38,548 nucleotides of DNA from Pseudoxanthomonas suwonensis (GCF_010093235.1 NZ_PDWP01000030.1:1-38548), one strand, 5' to 3'. Positions 1 to 8,420 are shown, counted from the first letter of the stretch. Notes: generated by a model from the letters alone, not told the origin. Numbers and translations are program-made.

Positions 1-1
1 C

Positions 2-808
2 CCCCTTTCCGAGGCCCAGGCCGCTCCGGCCGGGTTCGGCGAACAGGTGCAGCCGCTGCGCGGAGACGATTTCGCACCGCCGCCGGTCGCGTCCGTGGCT
101 GCCGCGGTGGCCGCCGCCGTGCCGCCGCCGCCGATGCCGTCGGCCTGGTCGCTGGCCGACGACGCGCCGGTTGCGCCGGCCGCGTCGCGGTCCGCCGCGA
201 CCCCGCCGCCGCTGCCGGACTTCAGCCATCTCTCGCTGGTCGAGCTGGAACCCGAAGCCCCGGCCAGGCCGGTCGCGGGCAACGGCGCCGCCGGTGCGGT
301 GCTGGTGCTGGCGGGAATCGGCGGGCCGGACGCGGGGCGCAGGCTGCTCGGCGCGCTGCCGGCCGGCTTCGAGCGTCCGGTGCTGGTGCAGCTGCGCCTG
401 GACGGTGGCCGCTACGACAACCTGGTCAAGCAGATGGCGCGTGTGTCGCCGGTGCCGGTGGGCCTGGCCATGCCGGGCGACCCGGTCGCCCCGGGTTCGG
501 CCTACGTGCTGCCGGACGGCGTGGGCGTGGAGCTGTCCGCTGGCGGGCTGCGCTTCATCGATGCCGGCCCGGACCATGAGCCGGTCGCGGCGCTGCCGCC
601 GGCCGAAAGCGCCGTGGTGGTGCTCAGCGGCGCCGAGCCGGCGCGCATGGATGCGGTCCTGGCGCTGTCCACCCGTGGCGGCTTCGTTGCCGGCCAGGCG
701 CTGGACGGCTGCTACGATCCCACCGCGGCGAAGCTGCTCGAAGCGGGCGGCGCCGAACTGGCGACCCCGGTCGCGCTGGCCGCACAGCTTGTGGCGCGCT
801 GGGCCTGA
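2..808 (+). CDS. CheB-like chemosensory protein of a pil-chp cluster, 5' truncated, probably catalytically dead
   Basis: The frame is open to the left edge, so the start lies outside the window; about 268 codons are visible. The first ~90 residues are an Ala/Pro-rich linker. The rest resembles the C-terminal methylesterase domain of CheB, with a Rossmann-like opening (VLVLAGIGGPDAG) and a closing part (GGFVAGQALDGCYDPTAAKLLEAG) that fits CheB. The catalytic residues look lost: the Ser of the usual GASTGG motif is missing (AGIGG here), the VQHM His is replaced (VQLRL), and the Asp region of GMGxDG reads SGAEPAR. ChpC follows 27 nt downstream, which points to the Chp system controlling type IV pili. 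I infer a structural or regulatory role rather than receptor demethylation. Family call fairly sure, function less so. Confidence 0.75.
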   Translation, partial: PLSEAQAAPAGFGEQVQPLRGDDFAPPPVASVAAAVAAAVPPPPMPSAWSLADDAPVAPAASRSAATPPPLPDFSHLSLVELEPEAPARPVAGNGAAGAVLVLAGIGGPDAGRRLLGALPAGFERPVLVQLRLDGGRYDNLVKQMARVSPVPVGLAMPGDPVAPGSAYVLPDGVGVELSAGGLRFIDAGPDHEPVAALPPAESAVVVLSGAEPARMDAVLALSTRGGFVAGQALDGCYDPTAAKLLEAGGAELATPVALAAQLVARWA

Positions 809-835
809 TCCCGGCGCGCGGAGGAAAACCTGCAG

Positions 836-1303
836 ATGGCATACAAGAGCGACGAAATCCGTGGCGTCATGATCCAGTCCGGCAGCGAGCGCCTGCTGCT
901 GCCCAACGCCACGGTTGCCGAGGTGCTGGCGCGGGTGTCGGTGCAGCCGCTGGAAGGCGCCCCCGGCTGGCTGCCGGGCCACATCTCCTGGCACGGCTGG
1001 GACGTGCCGCTGGTCGACTTCGCACGACTGGCCGGGCTGGGCGAGGATCCGCAGGGCCGCATCCGCGTGGTGGTGCTCAAGGCGCTGGGTGGCGACGAGG
1101 GGCTGCCGTACCTCGCGCTGCAGACCGCTTCGTTCCCGCAGCTGGTCTCGGTGCCGCGCGACAGCCTGCTGGCCGACGCGTCCGAGGAAGAGCTGCCGCG
1201 CGGCGTGCAGATGCGCGTGCTGCTGGGCGAGCAGGGCGCGCTGCTGCCTGACCTGGAAGGCATCGAGCAGCTGGTCATCGACGCCCTGGGCGCGATCGCC
1301 TAA
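836..1303 (+). CDS. chpC: CheW-like adaptor protein ChpC
   Basis: 155 aa, a single CheW-like domain filling the protein. It contains the family pattern of a short N-terminal strand, then LPNATVAEVLARVSVQPL, then a proline/glycine-rich turn (GAPGWLPGHISWHGWDVPLVDF). Such proteins couple chemoreceptors to a CheA-type kinase; in Pseudomonas the ChpC protein belongs to the Pil-Chp pathway controlling twitching motility. A strong ribosome binding site, GGAGGAAA at 820-827, sits about 8 nt before the ATG and fixes the start. It follows the CheB-like gene in the same direction and is probably the last gene of the chemosensory operon, because a stem-loop terminator lies downstream and the next gene is convergent. 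Confidence 0.85.
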   Translation: MAYKSDEIRGVMIQSGSERLLLPNATVAEVLARVSVQPLEGAPGWLPGHISWHGWDVPLVDFARLAGLGEDPQGRIRVVVLKALGGDEGLPYLALQTASFPQLVSVPRDSLLADASEEELPRGVQMRVLLGEQGALLPDLEGIEQLVIDALGAIA

Positions 1304-1351
1304 AGGCCTGGCCGCGCCCCGGGGCCGCGGCACCTTAGCTGGAAAACGGGA

Positions 1352-1377
1352 AACGCCGGCGCCTGTGCGCCGGCGTT
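1352..1377. terminator. Bidirectional stem-loop terminator between chpC and rsmE
   Basis: Perfect 11-bp stem (AACGCCGGCGC / GCGCCGGCGTT) with a 4-nt CTGT loop, lying between two convergent genes. The plus strand continues TTCTTC. The minus strand ends in TT and continues TCCCGTTTTCC. The T-tracts are weak, but the stem is very stable. Confidence 0.75.
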
Positions 1378-1389
1378 CTTCGTGCGTGG

Positions 1390-2121
1390 TTACAGGTCGC
1401 CGAACCGTGCCTGCAGCGCGGCGATCGCCGCCAGTCCCGCGGTCTCGGTGCGAAGCACGCGCGGCCCCAGGCGCAGCCCGCTGAAGCCGGCCGCCTGCAG
1501 TACCTGGCGGTCGCGCGGGGACCAGCCGCCTTCCGGGCCGATCGCCACCACCACGGTGCTCGCGTCGGGCTGCATCGAGGCCAGGCGGTGCTCGCCCTGC
1601 GGATCGAGCAGCAGCCGCAGCGCGTCGCCGGGCAGGGTGGCCGCGGCGGTTTCCAGCGAGGCCGGCGGCTGGACCTCCGGCACCCGCGCACGCCCGGACT
1701 GTTCGCAGGCCGATTCGACCACGCTGCGCCAGTGCGCCAGCCGCTTCTGCGCGCGCTCGGCATCCAGCCGCACTTCGGTGCGCTCGCCGTTGACCGGCAC
1801 GATCGCGGCCACGCCCAGTTCGGTGGCCTTCTGCAGGATCAGGTCCATCTTCTCGCCGCGGGCAATCCCCTGCAGCAGCACGATGCGCAGCGGCGACTCG
1901 TTGTCCACGGCCGTGGCCGAGAGCACCTCGGCGGCGACCTCGCGCTTGGTCACCGAGGCCAGGCGCGCGGCGTAGTCATGGCCATCGCCGTTGAACAGCA
2001 CGCAGGGATCGCCCTCGCGCAGGCGCAGCACCCTGACCAGGTGGCTGGCCGCCCGTTCGGGCAGGACGACGGTGGCGCCGGGCTGCAGCGGCAGCTCGAC
2101 GTGGCAGCGGGTCAGGCGCAT
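1390..2121 (-). CDS. rsmE: 16S rRNA (uracil-1498-N3)-methyltransferase RsmE
   Basis: 243 aa, the usual size for RsmE, which methylates U1498 of 16S rRNA using S-adenosylmethionine. The N-terminal PUA-like RNA-binding part holds RAASHLVRVLRLREGD. The C-terminal SPOUT knot holds the hallmarks AIGPEGGWSP and LRLGPRVLRTETA, which form the SAM site. The ATG at 2121 starts inside the bioA stop region (10-nt overlap), so translation is probably coupled to bioA. The reading frame stays open far upstream, but those extra residues are a shadow of bioA and match no family member. Confidence 0.93.
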   Translation of the reverse strand: MRLTRCHVELPLQPGATVVLPERAASHLVRVLRLREGDPCVLFNGDGHDYAARLASVTKREVAAEVLSATAVDNESPLRIVLLQGIARGEKMDLILQKATELGVAAIVPVNGERTEVRLDAERAQKRLAHWRSVVESACEQSGRARVPEVQPPASLETAAATLPGDALRLLLDPQGEHRLASMQPDASTVVVAIGPEGGWSPRDRQVLQAAGFSGLRLGPRVLRTETAGLAAIAALQARFGDL

Positions 2122-3530
2122 GCGGTGGCCTCGGCGATGGCGGCGGCGGTGGTTTCGGCCAGCAGTTGCAGCTGGCCCTCGTCGATGCAGTAGGGCGGCA
2201 TCCAGTACAGGATGTCGCCCAGCGGGCGTAGCAGCACGCCGCGCTCCAGCGCCGCGCGGTAGGCGCGCAGGCCGATCCGCAGCGAAGGATCGAACGGGCT
2301 GTCGCGCTGGCCGTCGCGGGCCAGTTCGAAGGCCATCACCATGCCGGCCTGGCGCACGTCGGCGACATGCGGGCTGCCGGCGCCGACCTGCGCGGCCAGG
2401 GGGGCCATGCGCGCGGCGGTGGCGCGGTTGCGCTCCAGCACGCCGTCGCTCCCGAAGATGCCCAGCGAGGCCAGCGCCGCGGCGCAGGCCAGCGGGTTGC
2501 CGGTGTAGCTGTGCGAATGCAGGAAGGCGCGCTCGCGCGAGTCGTCGAGGAAGCCCTCGTAGATGGTCTCGCTGGCCAGCACCGCGGCCAGCGGCAGGAA
2601 GCCGCCGGTCAGGCCCTTGGACAGGCACATCAGGTCCGGTGCGATGCCGGCCTGCTCGCAGGCGAACATCGTGCCGGTACGGCCGAAGCCGGTGGCGATC
2701 TCGTCGGCGATCAGGAACACGCCGTTGGCGTCGCACAGCTCCCGCGCCCGGCGCAGGTAGGCCGGGTGGTGCATGCGCATGCCGCCGGCGCACTGCAGGC
2801 GTGGCTCCAGGATCAGGGCGCAGATCTCGCCCGGGTGCTGGTCGAACAGGTCGGCCAGCGCATCGGCCGCGCGCAGCGCGCACTGCTCGTCGCTTTCGCC
2901 GGGAAGGGCCATGTAGGCGTCGGGCGAGGGCGCGAACAGGGCCTCGGCCAGCAGCGGCGCGTACACCCGGCGGTACAGCGGGATGTCGCCCACCGCCAGC
3001 GCGCCAAGGGTCTCGCCGTGGTAGCCGTTCTCCAGGGCGATGAAGCGGGTGCGCTGCTCCTCGCCGCGGTTGCGGAACCAGTGGAAGGCCATCTTCAGCG
3101 CCACCTCGACGCCGGCCGAGCCGTTGTCGGCATAGAACACGCGCGACAGCGGCGCCCTTCCGGGCTGGCGCGGCGCGATCGCCAGCAGCCGCTCGGCCAG
3201 CTCGACCGCCGGCGCGTGCGAGAAGCCGGCCAGGATCACCTGTTCCAGGCTGCGGGCCTGGCGGGCGATGGCCTCGGCGATGCGCGGCTCGGCATGGCCG
3301 TGGAGGTTGGTCCACCAGCTGCTGACCCCGTCCAAGTAGCGGCGGCCGTCGTAGCCGTGCAGCCAGGCGCCTTCGCCGCGCTCGATCGGGACCAGCGGGA
3401 GCACGTCCGGGTGTTCGCGCATCTGGGTGCAGGGGTGCCAGAGCACCGCCAGGTCGCGTTCGCGCCAGCGCGCGTCCAGCGCCCGTGGTCTGTCTGCTAG
3501 CATGCCCTGCTGATGAATACGTTCCTGCAT
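2112..3530 (-). CDS. bioA: Adenosylmethionine-8-amino-7-oxononanoate aminotransferase BioA
   Basis: 472 aa from this ATG, a class III PLP-dependent aminotransferase. BioA converts 7-keto-8-aminopelargonate to 7,8-diaminopelargonate in biotin synthesis, using SAM as amino donor. Visible hallmarks: LWHPCTQM near the N-terminus, YLDGVSSWWTNLHGHAEP, YADNGSAGVEVALKMA (PLP phosphate site), FLIADEIATGFGRTG (the PLP-nitrogen Asp) and CLSKGLTGGFLPLAA with the Schiff-base Lys. An internal ATG at 3503 is an alternative start; neither has a strong ribosome binding site, and homologues begin near it. No other bio gene is in the window. It is divergent from nudE. Confidence 0.93.
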   Translation of the reverse strand: MQERIHQQGMLADRPRALDARWRERDLAVLWHPCTQMREHPDVLPLVPIERGEGAWLHGYDGRRYLDGVSSWWTNLHGHAEPRIAEAIARQARSLEQVILAGFSHAPAVELAERLLAIAPRQPGRAPLSRVFYADNGSAGVEVALKMAFHWFRNRGEEQRTRFIALENGYHGETLGALAVGDIPLYRRVYAPLLAEALFAPSPDAYMALPGESDEQCALRAADALADLFDQHPGEICALILEPRLQCAGGMRMHHPAYLRRARELCDANGVFLIADEIATGFGRTGTMFACEQAGIAPDLMCLSKGLTGGFLPLAAVLASETIYEGFLDDSRERAFLHSHSYTGNPLACAAALASLGIFGSDGVLERNRATAARMAPLAAQVGAGSPHVADVRQAGMVMAFELARDGQRDSPFDPSLRIGLRAYRAALERGVLLRPLGDILYWMPPYCIDEGQLQLLAETTAAAIAEATACA

Positions 3531-3577
3531 TCCGCCATGATAGCGGCCGCCCCCGGGGCGGACAGCGGAGCGTCGCC

Positions 3578-4123
3578 ATGAGCCGGCGCCTTCCGGTCAT
3601 CCATGGCATCACCGGCGAGGATGCCGGTCCCTACCGCCTGGAGCGGCTGGACCTCGAATTCTCCAATGGCGAGCGCCGCCGCTTCGAGCGCATGGTCCCG
3701 CGCGGGCCGGGCGCGGTGGTGGTGGTGCCGATGCTCGACGACCAGACCGTGCTGCTGGTGCGCGAGTACGCGGCCGGCGTGAACCGCTACGAGCTGGGCC
3801 TGGTGAAAGGCCGGATGGACCCTGGCGAAACCCCCGAGCAGGCCGCCGACCGCGAGCTGAAGGAGGAGGCCGGCTACGGCGCGCGGCGCCTGGACGTGCT
3901 GCGCCAGCTGACCCTGGTGCCGACCTACATGGGCCACGTGTCCTGGCTGGTGCTGGCGCGCGACCTTTACCCCGAGCGGCTGTCCGGCGACGAGCCGGAG
4001 GAGCTGGAAGTCATTCCCTGGAAGATGCAGGAGCTGGATCGACTGATGCTGCGCGAGGATTTCTCCGAAGGCCGTTCGCTGGCCGCGCTGTTCGTGGCAC
4101 GCGAGTGGCTGGCACGCCAATGA
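3578..4123 (+). CDS. nudE: ADP compounds hydrolase NudE (Nudix family)
   Basis: 181 aa. The complete Nudix box GX5EX7REUXEEXGU is present as GRMDPGETPEQAADRELKEE followed by AGY, about residues 80-103. NudE hydrolyses ADP-ribose, diadenosine polyphosphates and NADH to AMP plus a phosphorylated product. The flanks resemble E. coli NudE closely: YELG just before the box, ARDLYPERLSGDEPEELE, and the C-terminal SLAALFVAREWLARQ. The start is set by GCGGAG at 3565-3570, 7 nt before the ATG; the upstream extension lacks homology. The stop overlaps the cysQ start as ATGA. The nudE-cysQ pairing recurs in gammaproteobacteria, and both act on adenine-nucleotide by-products. Confidence 0.92.
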   Translation: MSRRLPVIHGITGEDAGPYRLERLDLEFSNGERRRFERMVPRGPGAVVVVPMLDDQTVLLVREYAAGVNRYELGLVKGRMDPGETPEQAADRELKEEAGYGARRLDVLRQLTLVPTYMGHVSWLVLARDLYPERLSGDEPEELEVIPWKMQELDRLMLREDFSEGRSLAALFVAREWLARQ

Positions 4124-4920
4124 CCCGGATCACCACCGACCTGCGCGAGACCGTGATCGCCATCGCCCGCGAGGCGGGCGAGGCGATCATGGAGATCTAC
4201 CGCACCGGGTTCGAGGTCACCCACAAGGAGGACGCCAGCCCGCTGACCGCGGCCGACATGGCCGCGCACCGGATCATCGTCGAGGGCCTGGAACGGTTGA
4301 CCCCGGAGCTGCCGGTGCTGTCCGAGGAGTCGGCCACGGTGCCGTGGGAAACGCGGCAGCTGTGGCCCAGCTACTGGCTGGTCGATCCGCTGGACGGCAC
4401 CCGCGAGTTCATCAAGCGCAATGGCGAGTTCAGCGTGAACATCGCCCTGATCGTGCAGGGCGCGCCGGCGATGGGCGTGATCCAGGCGCCGGTCGGCGGC
4501 CAGGTCTGGCACGCGGTGCGCAGCGAGGGCGCCTACCGCCGCGACGGCCAGCGCGACGAGCCGCTGCGCGTGCGCGCCCCGGCCAGCGCCCCGCTGAAGG
4601 TGGCGGCCAGCCGCTCCCACCGCGACGCCCGCACCCAGTCGGTGCTGGATCGGATGGGGGAAATCGAGGAGGTGGCGCTCGGTTCGTCGCTGAAGTTCTG
4701 CCGCATCGCCGAGGGCAGCCTGGACGTGTACCCGCGTTTCGGGCCGACCTCGGAGTGGGACACCGCGGCCGGGCAGTGCGTGCTGCAGGCGGCCGGTGGC
4801 GCGGTGCTGGCCGCCGACACCGGCAAGCCGTTCCGCTACAACCGGCGCGAAACCCTGCTCAACGGCGACTTCATCGCGCTCGGCGACACCGAGCTGCCGT
4901 GGCAGGAATGGCTTCTGTGA
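4120..4920 (+). CDS. cysQ: 3'(2'),5'-bisphosphate nucleotidase CysQ
   Basis: 266 aa, inositol monophosphatase superfamily. CysQ hydrolyses 3'-phosphoadenosine 5'-phosphate, the toxic by-product of sulfate assimilation, to AMP. The metal-binding motifs are all present: LSEES (residues 67-71), DPLDGT (89-94, with the catalytic loop continuing REF) and SEWDTAAG (211-218). The ATG at 4120 overlaps the nudE stop (ATGA). It ends a two-gene unit: a hairpin follows at 4924 and the next gene is convergent. No key residue is missing. Confidence 0.93.
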   Translation: MTRITTDLRETVIAIAREAGEAIMEIYRTGFEVTHKEDASPLTAADMAAHRIIVEGLERLTPELPVLSEESATVPWETRQLWPSYWLVDPLDGTREFIKRNGEFSVNIALIVQGAPAMGVIQAPVGGQVWHAVRSEGAYRRDGQRDEPLRVRAPASAPLKVAASRSHRDARTQSVLDRMGEIEEVALGSSLKFCRIAEGSLDVYPRFGPTSEWDTAAGQCVLQAAGGAVLAADTGKPFRYNRRETLLNGDFIALGDTELPWQEWLL

Positions 4921-4923
4921 GGG

Positions 4924-4948
4924 GGCGCCGGTAGTCTCCGGCGCCGTT
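4924..4948 (+). terminator. Stem-loop after cysQ
   Basis: Perfect 8-bp stem GGCGCCGG / CCGGCGCC with a 6-nt loop, starting 3 nt after the cysQ stop and followed by GTTCC. It separates cysQ from the convergent rnk remnant. Confidence 0.55.
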
Positions 4949-5006
4949 CCCGCCGGGTCGCGCCGCCAGCCCGGGGGCGGCCGGGCGCGACCGGGCGCAT
5001 GCCGGC

Positions 5007-5437
5007 TCAGCGGTGGATGTCGCCGGCGGCTTCGGGTTGGTAGCGCACGCGGGTCACGCGCAGCTTGAGCGGGCGGCCACCGGGGGCCTGCCAGTCGATC
5101 GACTGGCCCACGGACAGGCCCAGCAGCGCGCTGCCGACCGGAGCCAGCACCGACACGCGGCCCTTCTCGACGTCGGCCTCGTTCGGATACACCAGGGTCA
5201 CACGTGCTTTTCGCCGCTGGCGATGTCCTCGCACTCGACCTGCGAGTGCATGGTCACCACGTCCGCCGGCACCTGCTCGGGCGGCACGACTTCGGCGCGG
5301 TTGAGTTCGTCCATCAGCGCGATCGCGGCCGGAAGGCGGGCCAGGACCGGCGAATCGAGCATGGCCTCCAGGCGGGCCATGTCGCGGCTGGAAATGATCA
5401 GGGACGGGGGCAGCCCACTGGTGGGTTGGGTCGACAT
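5007..5437 (-). pseudogene. rnk: Nucleoside diphosphate kinase regulator Rnk (GreA/GreB C-terminal family), frameshifted
   Basis: The N-terminal part starts at an ATG with an AGAGG ribosome binding site 7 nt upstream and reads MSTQPTSGLPPSLIISSRDM through PADVVTMHSQVECEDIASGEKHV, then hits a stop at 5198. The missing part follows in another frame: ARVTLVYPNEADVEKGRVSV, LAPVGSALLGLSVGQSIDWQ, ending YQPEAAGDIHR. The frames join at a run of four A's on the coding strand (plus 5208-5211); one more A would restore a 143-aa protein with GEKARVTLVYP across the join. The GreA-like fold (APVGSALLG) is intact on both sides. Rnk binds RNA polymerase in enterobacteria. Real mutation, sequencing error and -1 slippage cannot be separated from the sequence alone. 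Confidence 0.85.
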
Positions 5438-5477
5438 CGATATACCTCTGGGTTCGTTGGCGCAAAGCGCGCGCATG

Positions 5478-5508
5478 AAGAAAAGGCGGCGCGTTTCCGC
5501 TCCGCCTT
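5478..5508 (-). terminator. Intrinsic terminator downstream of oxyR
   Basis: On the minus strand an 11-bp stem (AAGGCGGAGCG / CGCGCCGCCTT, one mismatch) with a GAAA tetraloop is followed by TTCTTC, so the run after the stem is T-rich. It lies about 100 nt past the oxyR stop and just before rnk, so it probably ends the ahpF-oxyR transcript. Confidence 0.72.
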
Positions 5509-5608
5509 GGTTCAACCGGTTGTGCCCGAACCGTAACCGGTAACGGGAACGGATTCAAGGGCTTGCAGCGGTGGCGCCGGTCCTTCCCGGCGTTCCGCGG
5601 GGCGCCGT

Positions 5609-6550
5609 TCAGGCGTGGGCCGCTTCCGGCTCGTCCGCCGGCGTGCACTGCGGCGCCAGCAGGTCGGGGGGGAGGTCGCCGAGCACGGCGGCCAGGCGCA
5701 CCAGGAAGCTGCCCATCGCCGAGCTGCGGCGCCAGCCCATGGCCAGGCTGCGGCTGGGATGGGAGTCGGAGAAGCCCAGCAGGTGGATGTTGTCCGACTG
5801 CGCCCCCGGTGGCTTCACCGCCAGCACCGGCAACAAGGTCGCGCCGACGTTGGCCGCGACCATCTGCCGCAGTGTCTCCAGGCTGGTGGCGCGGAAGCCG
5901 GTCTTCTCGTGCGCGCCGGAGAGCCGGCACACGTCCAGGGCCTGCTCGCGCAGGCAGTGCCCATCCTCCAGCAGCAGCAGGCGCTGCTCGGACAGCTCGT
6001 CCAGGGTCAGGCTGTTGCGCCGCGCCAGCGGATGCTGCCCGGGCACGGCCAGCACGAACGGTTCCTCGAACAGGAACTCGGTGTGCAGCTGCTCGTCGTG
6101 CACCGGCAGGGCCAGGATCGCCGCATCCAGCTTGCCCTCGCGCAGGCGGGCCAGCAGTTCGTCGCTCTTCTCCTCCACCAGCAGCAGCTCCAGGTGGGGG
6201 AAGCGGGAGCGCACGCGGGGGATGACGTGCGGCAGCAGGTAGGGGGCCAGGGTGGGGAAGATGCCCAGCCGCACCGTGCCCGCTTCCGGGTCCTGGCTGC
6301 GGCGGGCGGCTTCCTTCATCTGCTCGACCTCGGCGACGATGCGGCGGGCGCGGTCGGCGGCCTCGCGGCCGGCGGGGGTCAGCATCACCTTGCGCGGCGC
6401 GCGCTCCACCAGCGGCACGCCCAGCTCGTCCTCGAGCTTGCGGATCTGGGTGGAAAGCGTCGGCTGGCTGACGTAGCAGGCGGCCGCGGCCCGGCCGAAA
6501 TGCTTGTGGTCGGCCAGGGCCACCAGGTATTTGAGGTCGCGCAGGTTCAT
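5609..6550 (-). CDS. oxyR: Peroxide-sensing LysR-type regulator OxyR
   Basis: 313 aa. An N-terminal winged helix-turn-helix (residues 1-60, with HFGRAAAACYVSQPTLSTQI) is followed by a LysR substrate-type domain. The two redox cysteines fall at residues 199 and 208 within LEDGHCLREQALDVC, the same positions as in E. coli OxyR, where they form the disulfide that switches the protein on. It activates peroxide-defence genes. It lies just downstream of ahpF in the same direction, the arrangement known from Xanthomonas (ahpC, ahpF-oxyR). The protein carries a short Ala/Glu-rich C-terminal tail. The gap to ahpF is 52 nt. Confidence 0.96.
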   Translation of the reverse strand: MNLRDLKYLVALADHKHFGRAAAACYVSQPTLSTQIRKLEDELGVPLVERAPRKVMLTPAGREAADRARRIVAEVEQMKEAARRSQDPEAGTVRLGIFPTLAPYLLPHVIPRVRSRFPHLELLLVEEKSDELLARLREGKLDAAILALPVHDEQLHTEFLFEEPFVLAVPGQHPLARRNSLTLDELSEQRLLLLEDGHCLREQALDVCRLSGAHEKTGFRATSLETLRQMVAANVGATLLPVLAVKPPGAQSDNIHLLGFSDSHPSRSLAMGWRRSSAMGSFLVRLAAVLGDLPPDLLAPQCTPADEPEAAHA

Positions 6551-6602
6551 TGCTGTGTCCGGCCTTCGGGTCGCCAGGGCGGCGGGGGCCGCCCCGGCTG
6601 CC

Positions 6603-8195
6603 TCAGGCGCCTACTTCCTCCACGGGGGTCGCGGCCGGGGCCGAGGTGCGGATCAGGTGGTCGAAGGCGGCCAGCGAGGCCTTGGCGCCTTCGCCCATCG
6701 CGATCACGATCTGCTTGTACGGGACGGTGGTGCAGTCGCCGGCGGCGAACACGCCCGGGACGCTGGTCTGGCCGCGCTCGTCGACCACGATCTCGCCGCG
6801 CGGGCTCAGCTCCACCGTGCCCTTGAGCCACTCGGTGTTGGGCAGCAGGCCGATCTGCACGAAGATGCCCTCCAGTTCGACGCGGTGGCTGTCGCCGCCG
6901 ACGCGGTCCTTGTAGACCAGGCCGGTGACCTTCTGCCCGTCGCCCAGCACCTCGGTGGTCTGGGCGCTGGTGATGATGGTCACGTTCGGCAGGCTGCGCA
7001 GCTTGCGCTGCAGCACTTCGTCGGCGCGCAGCTTCGAGTCGAACTCGAACAGGGTGACGTGGGCGACGATGCCGGCCAGGTCGATGGCCGCTTCCACGCC
7101 GGAGTTGCCGCCGCCGATCACCGCCACGCGCTTGCCCTTGAACAGCGGGCCGTCGCAGTGCGGGCAGTAGGCCACGCCCTTGTTGCGGTACTGGTCCTCG
7201 CCGGGGACGTTCATCTGCCGCCAGCGCGCGCCGGTGGACAGGATCACGGCCTTCGACTTCAGCGAGGCGCCGTTGGCCAGCTTCACTTCGACCAGGCCGT
7301 CGGCGCCAGCCGGGACCAGGGCCAGCGCGCGCTGCAGGTTCATCACGTCCACGTCGTACTCGCGCACGTGCTGCTCCAGCGCCGCGGCCAGCTTCGGGCC
7401 CTCGGTGTGCTGGACGGAGATGAAGTTCTCGATCGCCATGGTGTCCAGCACCTGGCCGCCGAAGCGTTCGGCCGCCACGCCGGTGCGGATGCCCTTGCGC
7501 GCGGCATAGATCGCCGCCGCCGCACCGGCCGGGCCGCCGCCGACCACCAGCACGTCGAACGCATCCTTCTTCGCGATCTTCGCCGCCTCGCGCGCCTCGG
7601 CGCCGGTATCGAGCTTGGCGACGATCTCCTCCAGGCCCATGCGGCCGTAGGCGAACAGCTCGCCGTTGAGGAACACCGCCGGCACCGACATCACCTGCCG
7701 GGATTCGACCTCGTCCTGGAACAGGGCGCCGTCGATGGCCACGTGCTTGATGCCCGGGTTCAGCACCGCCATCAGGTTCAACGCCTGGACCACGTCCGGG
7801 CAGTTCTGGCAGGACAGCGAGAAGTAGGTCTCGAAGCGGAACTCGCCTTCCAGCGACTTCACCTGCTCGATGACGTCGGCCGCGGCCTTGGACGGATGGC
7901 CGCCCACCTGCAGCAGGGCCAGCACCAGCGAGGTGAACTCGTGGCCCATCGGCAGGCCGGCGAAACGCAGGCTGATGTCATGGCCGGGGCTGGTGATGGC
8001 GAAGGATGGCTTGCGCTCGGCGTCGTCGCGGCGGACCTCCAGGCTCACCTGCGGCGACAGGCCTTCGATGTCCTGCAGTAGCTCGAGCATCTCCTTCGAG
8101 CTGTCGCCGTCGTCGAGCGAGGCGACCAGGTGCACCGGGCGGGTCAGGCGCTCCAGGTAGGCCTGCAGCTGGGTCTTGAGGTTGGCGTCCAACAT
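6603..8195 (-). CDS. ahpF: Alkyl hydroperoxide reductase subunit F
   Basis: 530 aa, full length. AhpF passes electrons from NAD(P)H through FAD and two cysteine pairs to AhpC. The N-terminal tandem thioredoxin-like region carries CQNC at residues 129-132. FAD binding is GGGPAG (219-224), the redox-active pair is CPHC (344-347), the pyridine nucleotide site is GGGNSG (361-366), and [15 protein letters not shown] closes the FAD domain. The start has GGAG about 10 nt upstream; the open frame further upstream is not homologous. It sits between ahpC and oxyR on the same strand, with a structured 225-nt gap from ahpC. Confidence 0.96.
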   Translation of the reverse strand: MLDANLKTQLQAYLERLTRPVHLVASLDDGDSSKEMLELLQDIEGLSPQVSLEVRRDDAERKPSFAITSPGHDISLRFAGLPMGHEFTSLVLALLQVGGHPSKAAADVIEQVKSLEGEFRFETYFSLSCQNCPDVVQALNLMAVLNPGIKHVAIDGALFQDEVESRQVMSVPAVFLNGELFAYGRMGLEEIVAKLDTGAEAREAAKIAKKDAFDVLVVGGGPAGAAAAIYAARKGIRTGVAAERFGGQVLDTMAIENFISVQHTEGPKLAAALEQHVREYDVDVMNLQRALALVPAGADGLVEVKLANGASLKSKAVILSTGARWRQMNVPGEDQYRNKGVAYCPHCDGPLFKGKRVAVIGGGNSGVEAAIDLAGIVAHVTLFEFDSKLRADEVLQRKLRSLPNVTIITSAQTTEVLGDGQKVTGLVYKDRVGGDSHRVELEGIFVQIGLLPNTEWLKGTVELSPRGEIVVDERGQTSVPGVFAAGDCTTVPYKQIVIAMGEGAKASLAAFDHLIRTSAPAATPVEEVGA

Positions 8196-8289
8196 TGAGG
8201 GCGACTCCGGTAGGGATTGCGTGGGTCCGGCGGCGGGCAAGCCGCCACCATGGCGCCCGCGCGTGGCGGGTGCCAGTGAAGGGGGAAGG

Positions 8290-8361
8290 GGACCGGAGCC
8301 GCCGCTGGCCTGCGTGGCGTGCCGCGTAGCGGCGGCTGCGTAGGTGCGATGGCTCCGGTCC
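8290..8361 (-). other. Inverted repeat in the ahpC-ahpF gap
   Basis: A perfect 11-bp inverted repeat, GGACCGGAGCC (8290-8300) and GGCTCCGGTCC (8351-8361), encloses a second competing one, GCCGCCGCT (8298-8306) and AGCGGCGGC (8328-8336). The two share bases, so the RNA could switch between folds. It lies in the transcribed gap between ahpC and ahpF and could set their ratio by processing or attenuation; that role is inferred. Confidence 0.45.
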
Positions 8362-8390
8362 ACTCCCCCGCCGGTTGGCAGGGGAGGGAG

Positions 8391-8411
8391 GCCCCGGCAC
8401 CAGGCCGGGGC
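8391..8411 (-). terminator. Attenuator-like hairpin after ahpC
   Basis: 8-bp perfect stem GCCCCGGC / GCCGGGGC with a 5-nt loop, 9 nt past the ahpC stop. No T-run follows on the minus strand, so partial termination or 3'-end protection of ahpC mRNA is likelier than full termination. Confidence 0.4.
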
Positions 8412-8420
8412 GGGTACGGC

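Noticed and set aside
1390-3612. A 740-residue frame that would fuse rsmE to an upstream region
   Set aside because: The extra part is a shadow of bioA in another frame; rsmE has its own ATG at the usual place.
5198-5515. A separate short gene from a TTG at 5515 including the N-terminal rnk half
   Set aside because: The first 26 codons run through the oxyR terminator hairpin; the ATG at 5437 has an AGAGG site and matches Rnk.
6504-8081. A 525-residue plus-strand frame opposite ahpF
   Set aside because: Low-complexity His/Gln/Arg/Ala-rich translation with no family match; ahpF on the other strand is complete.
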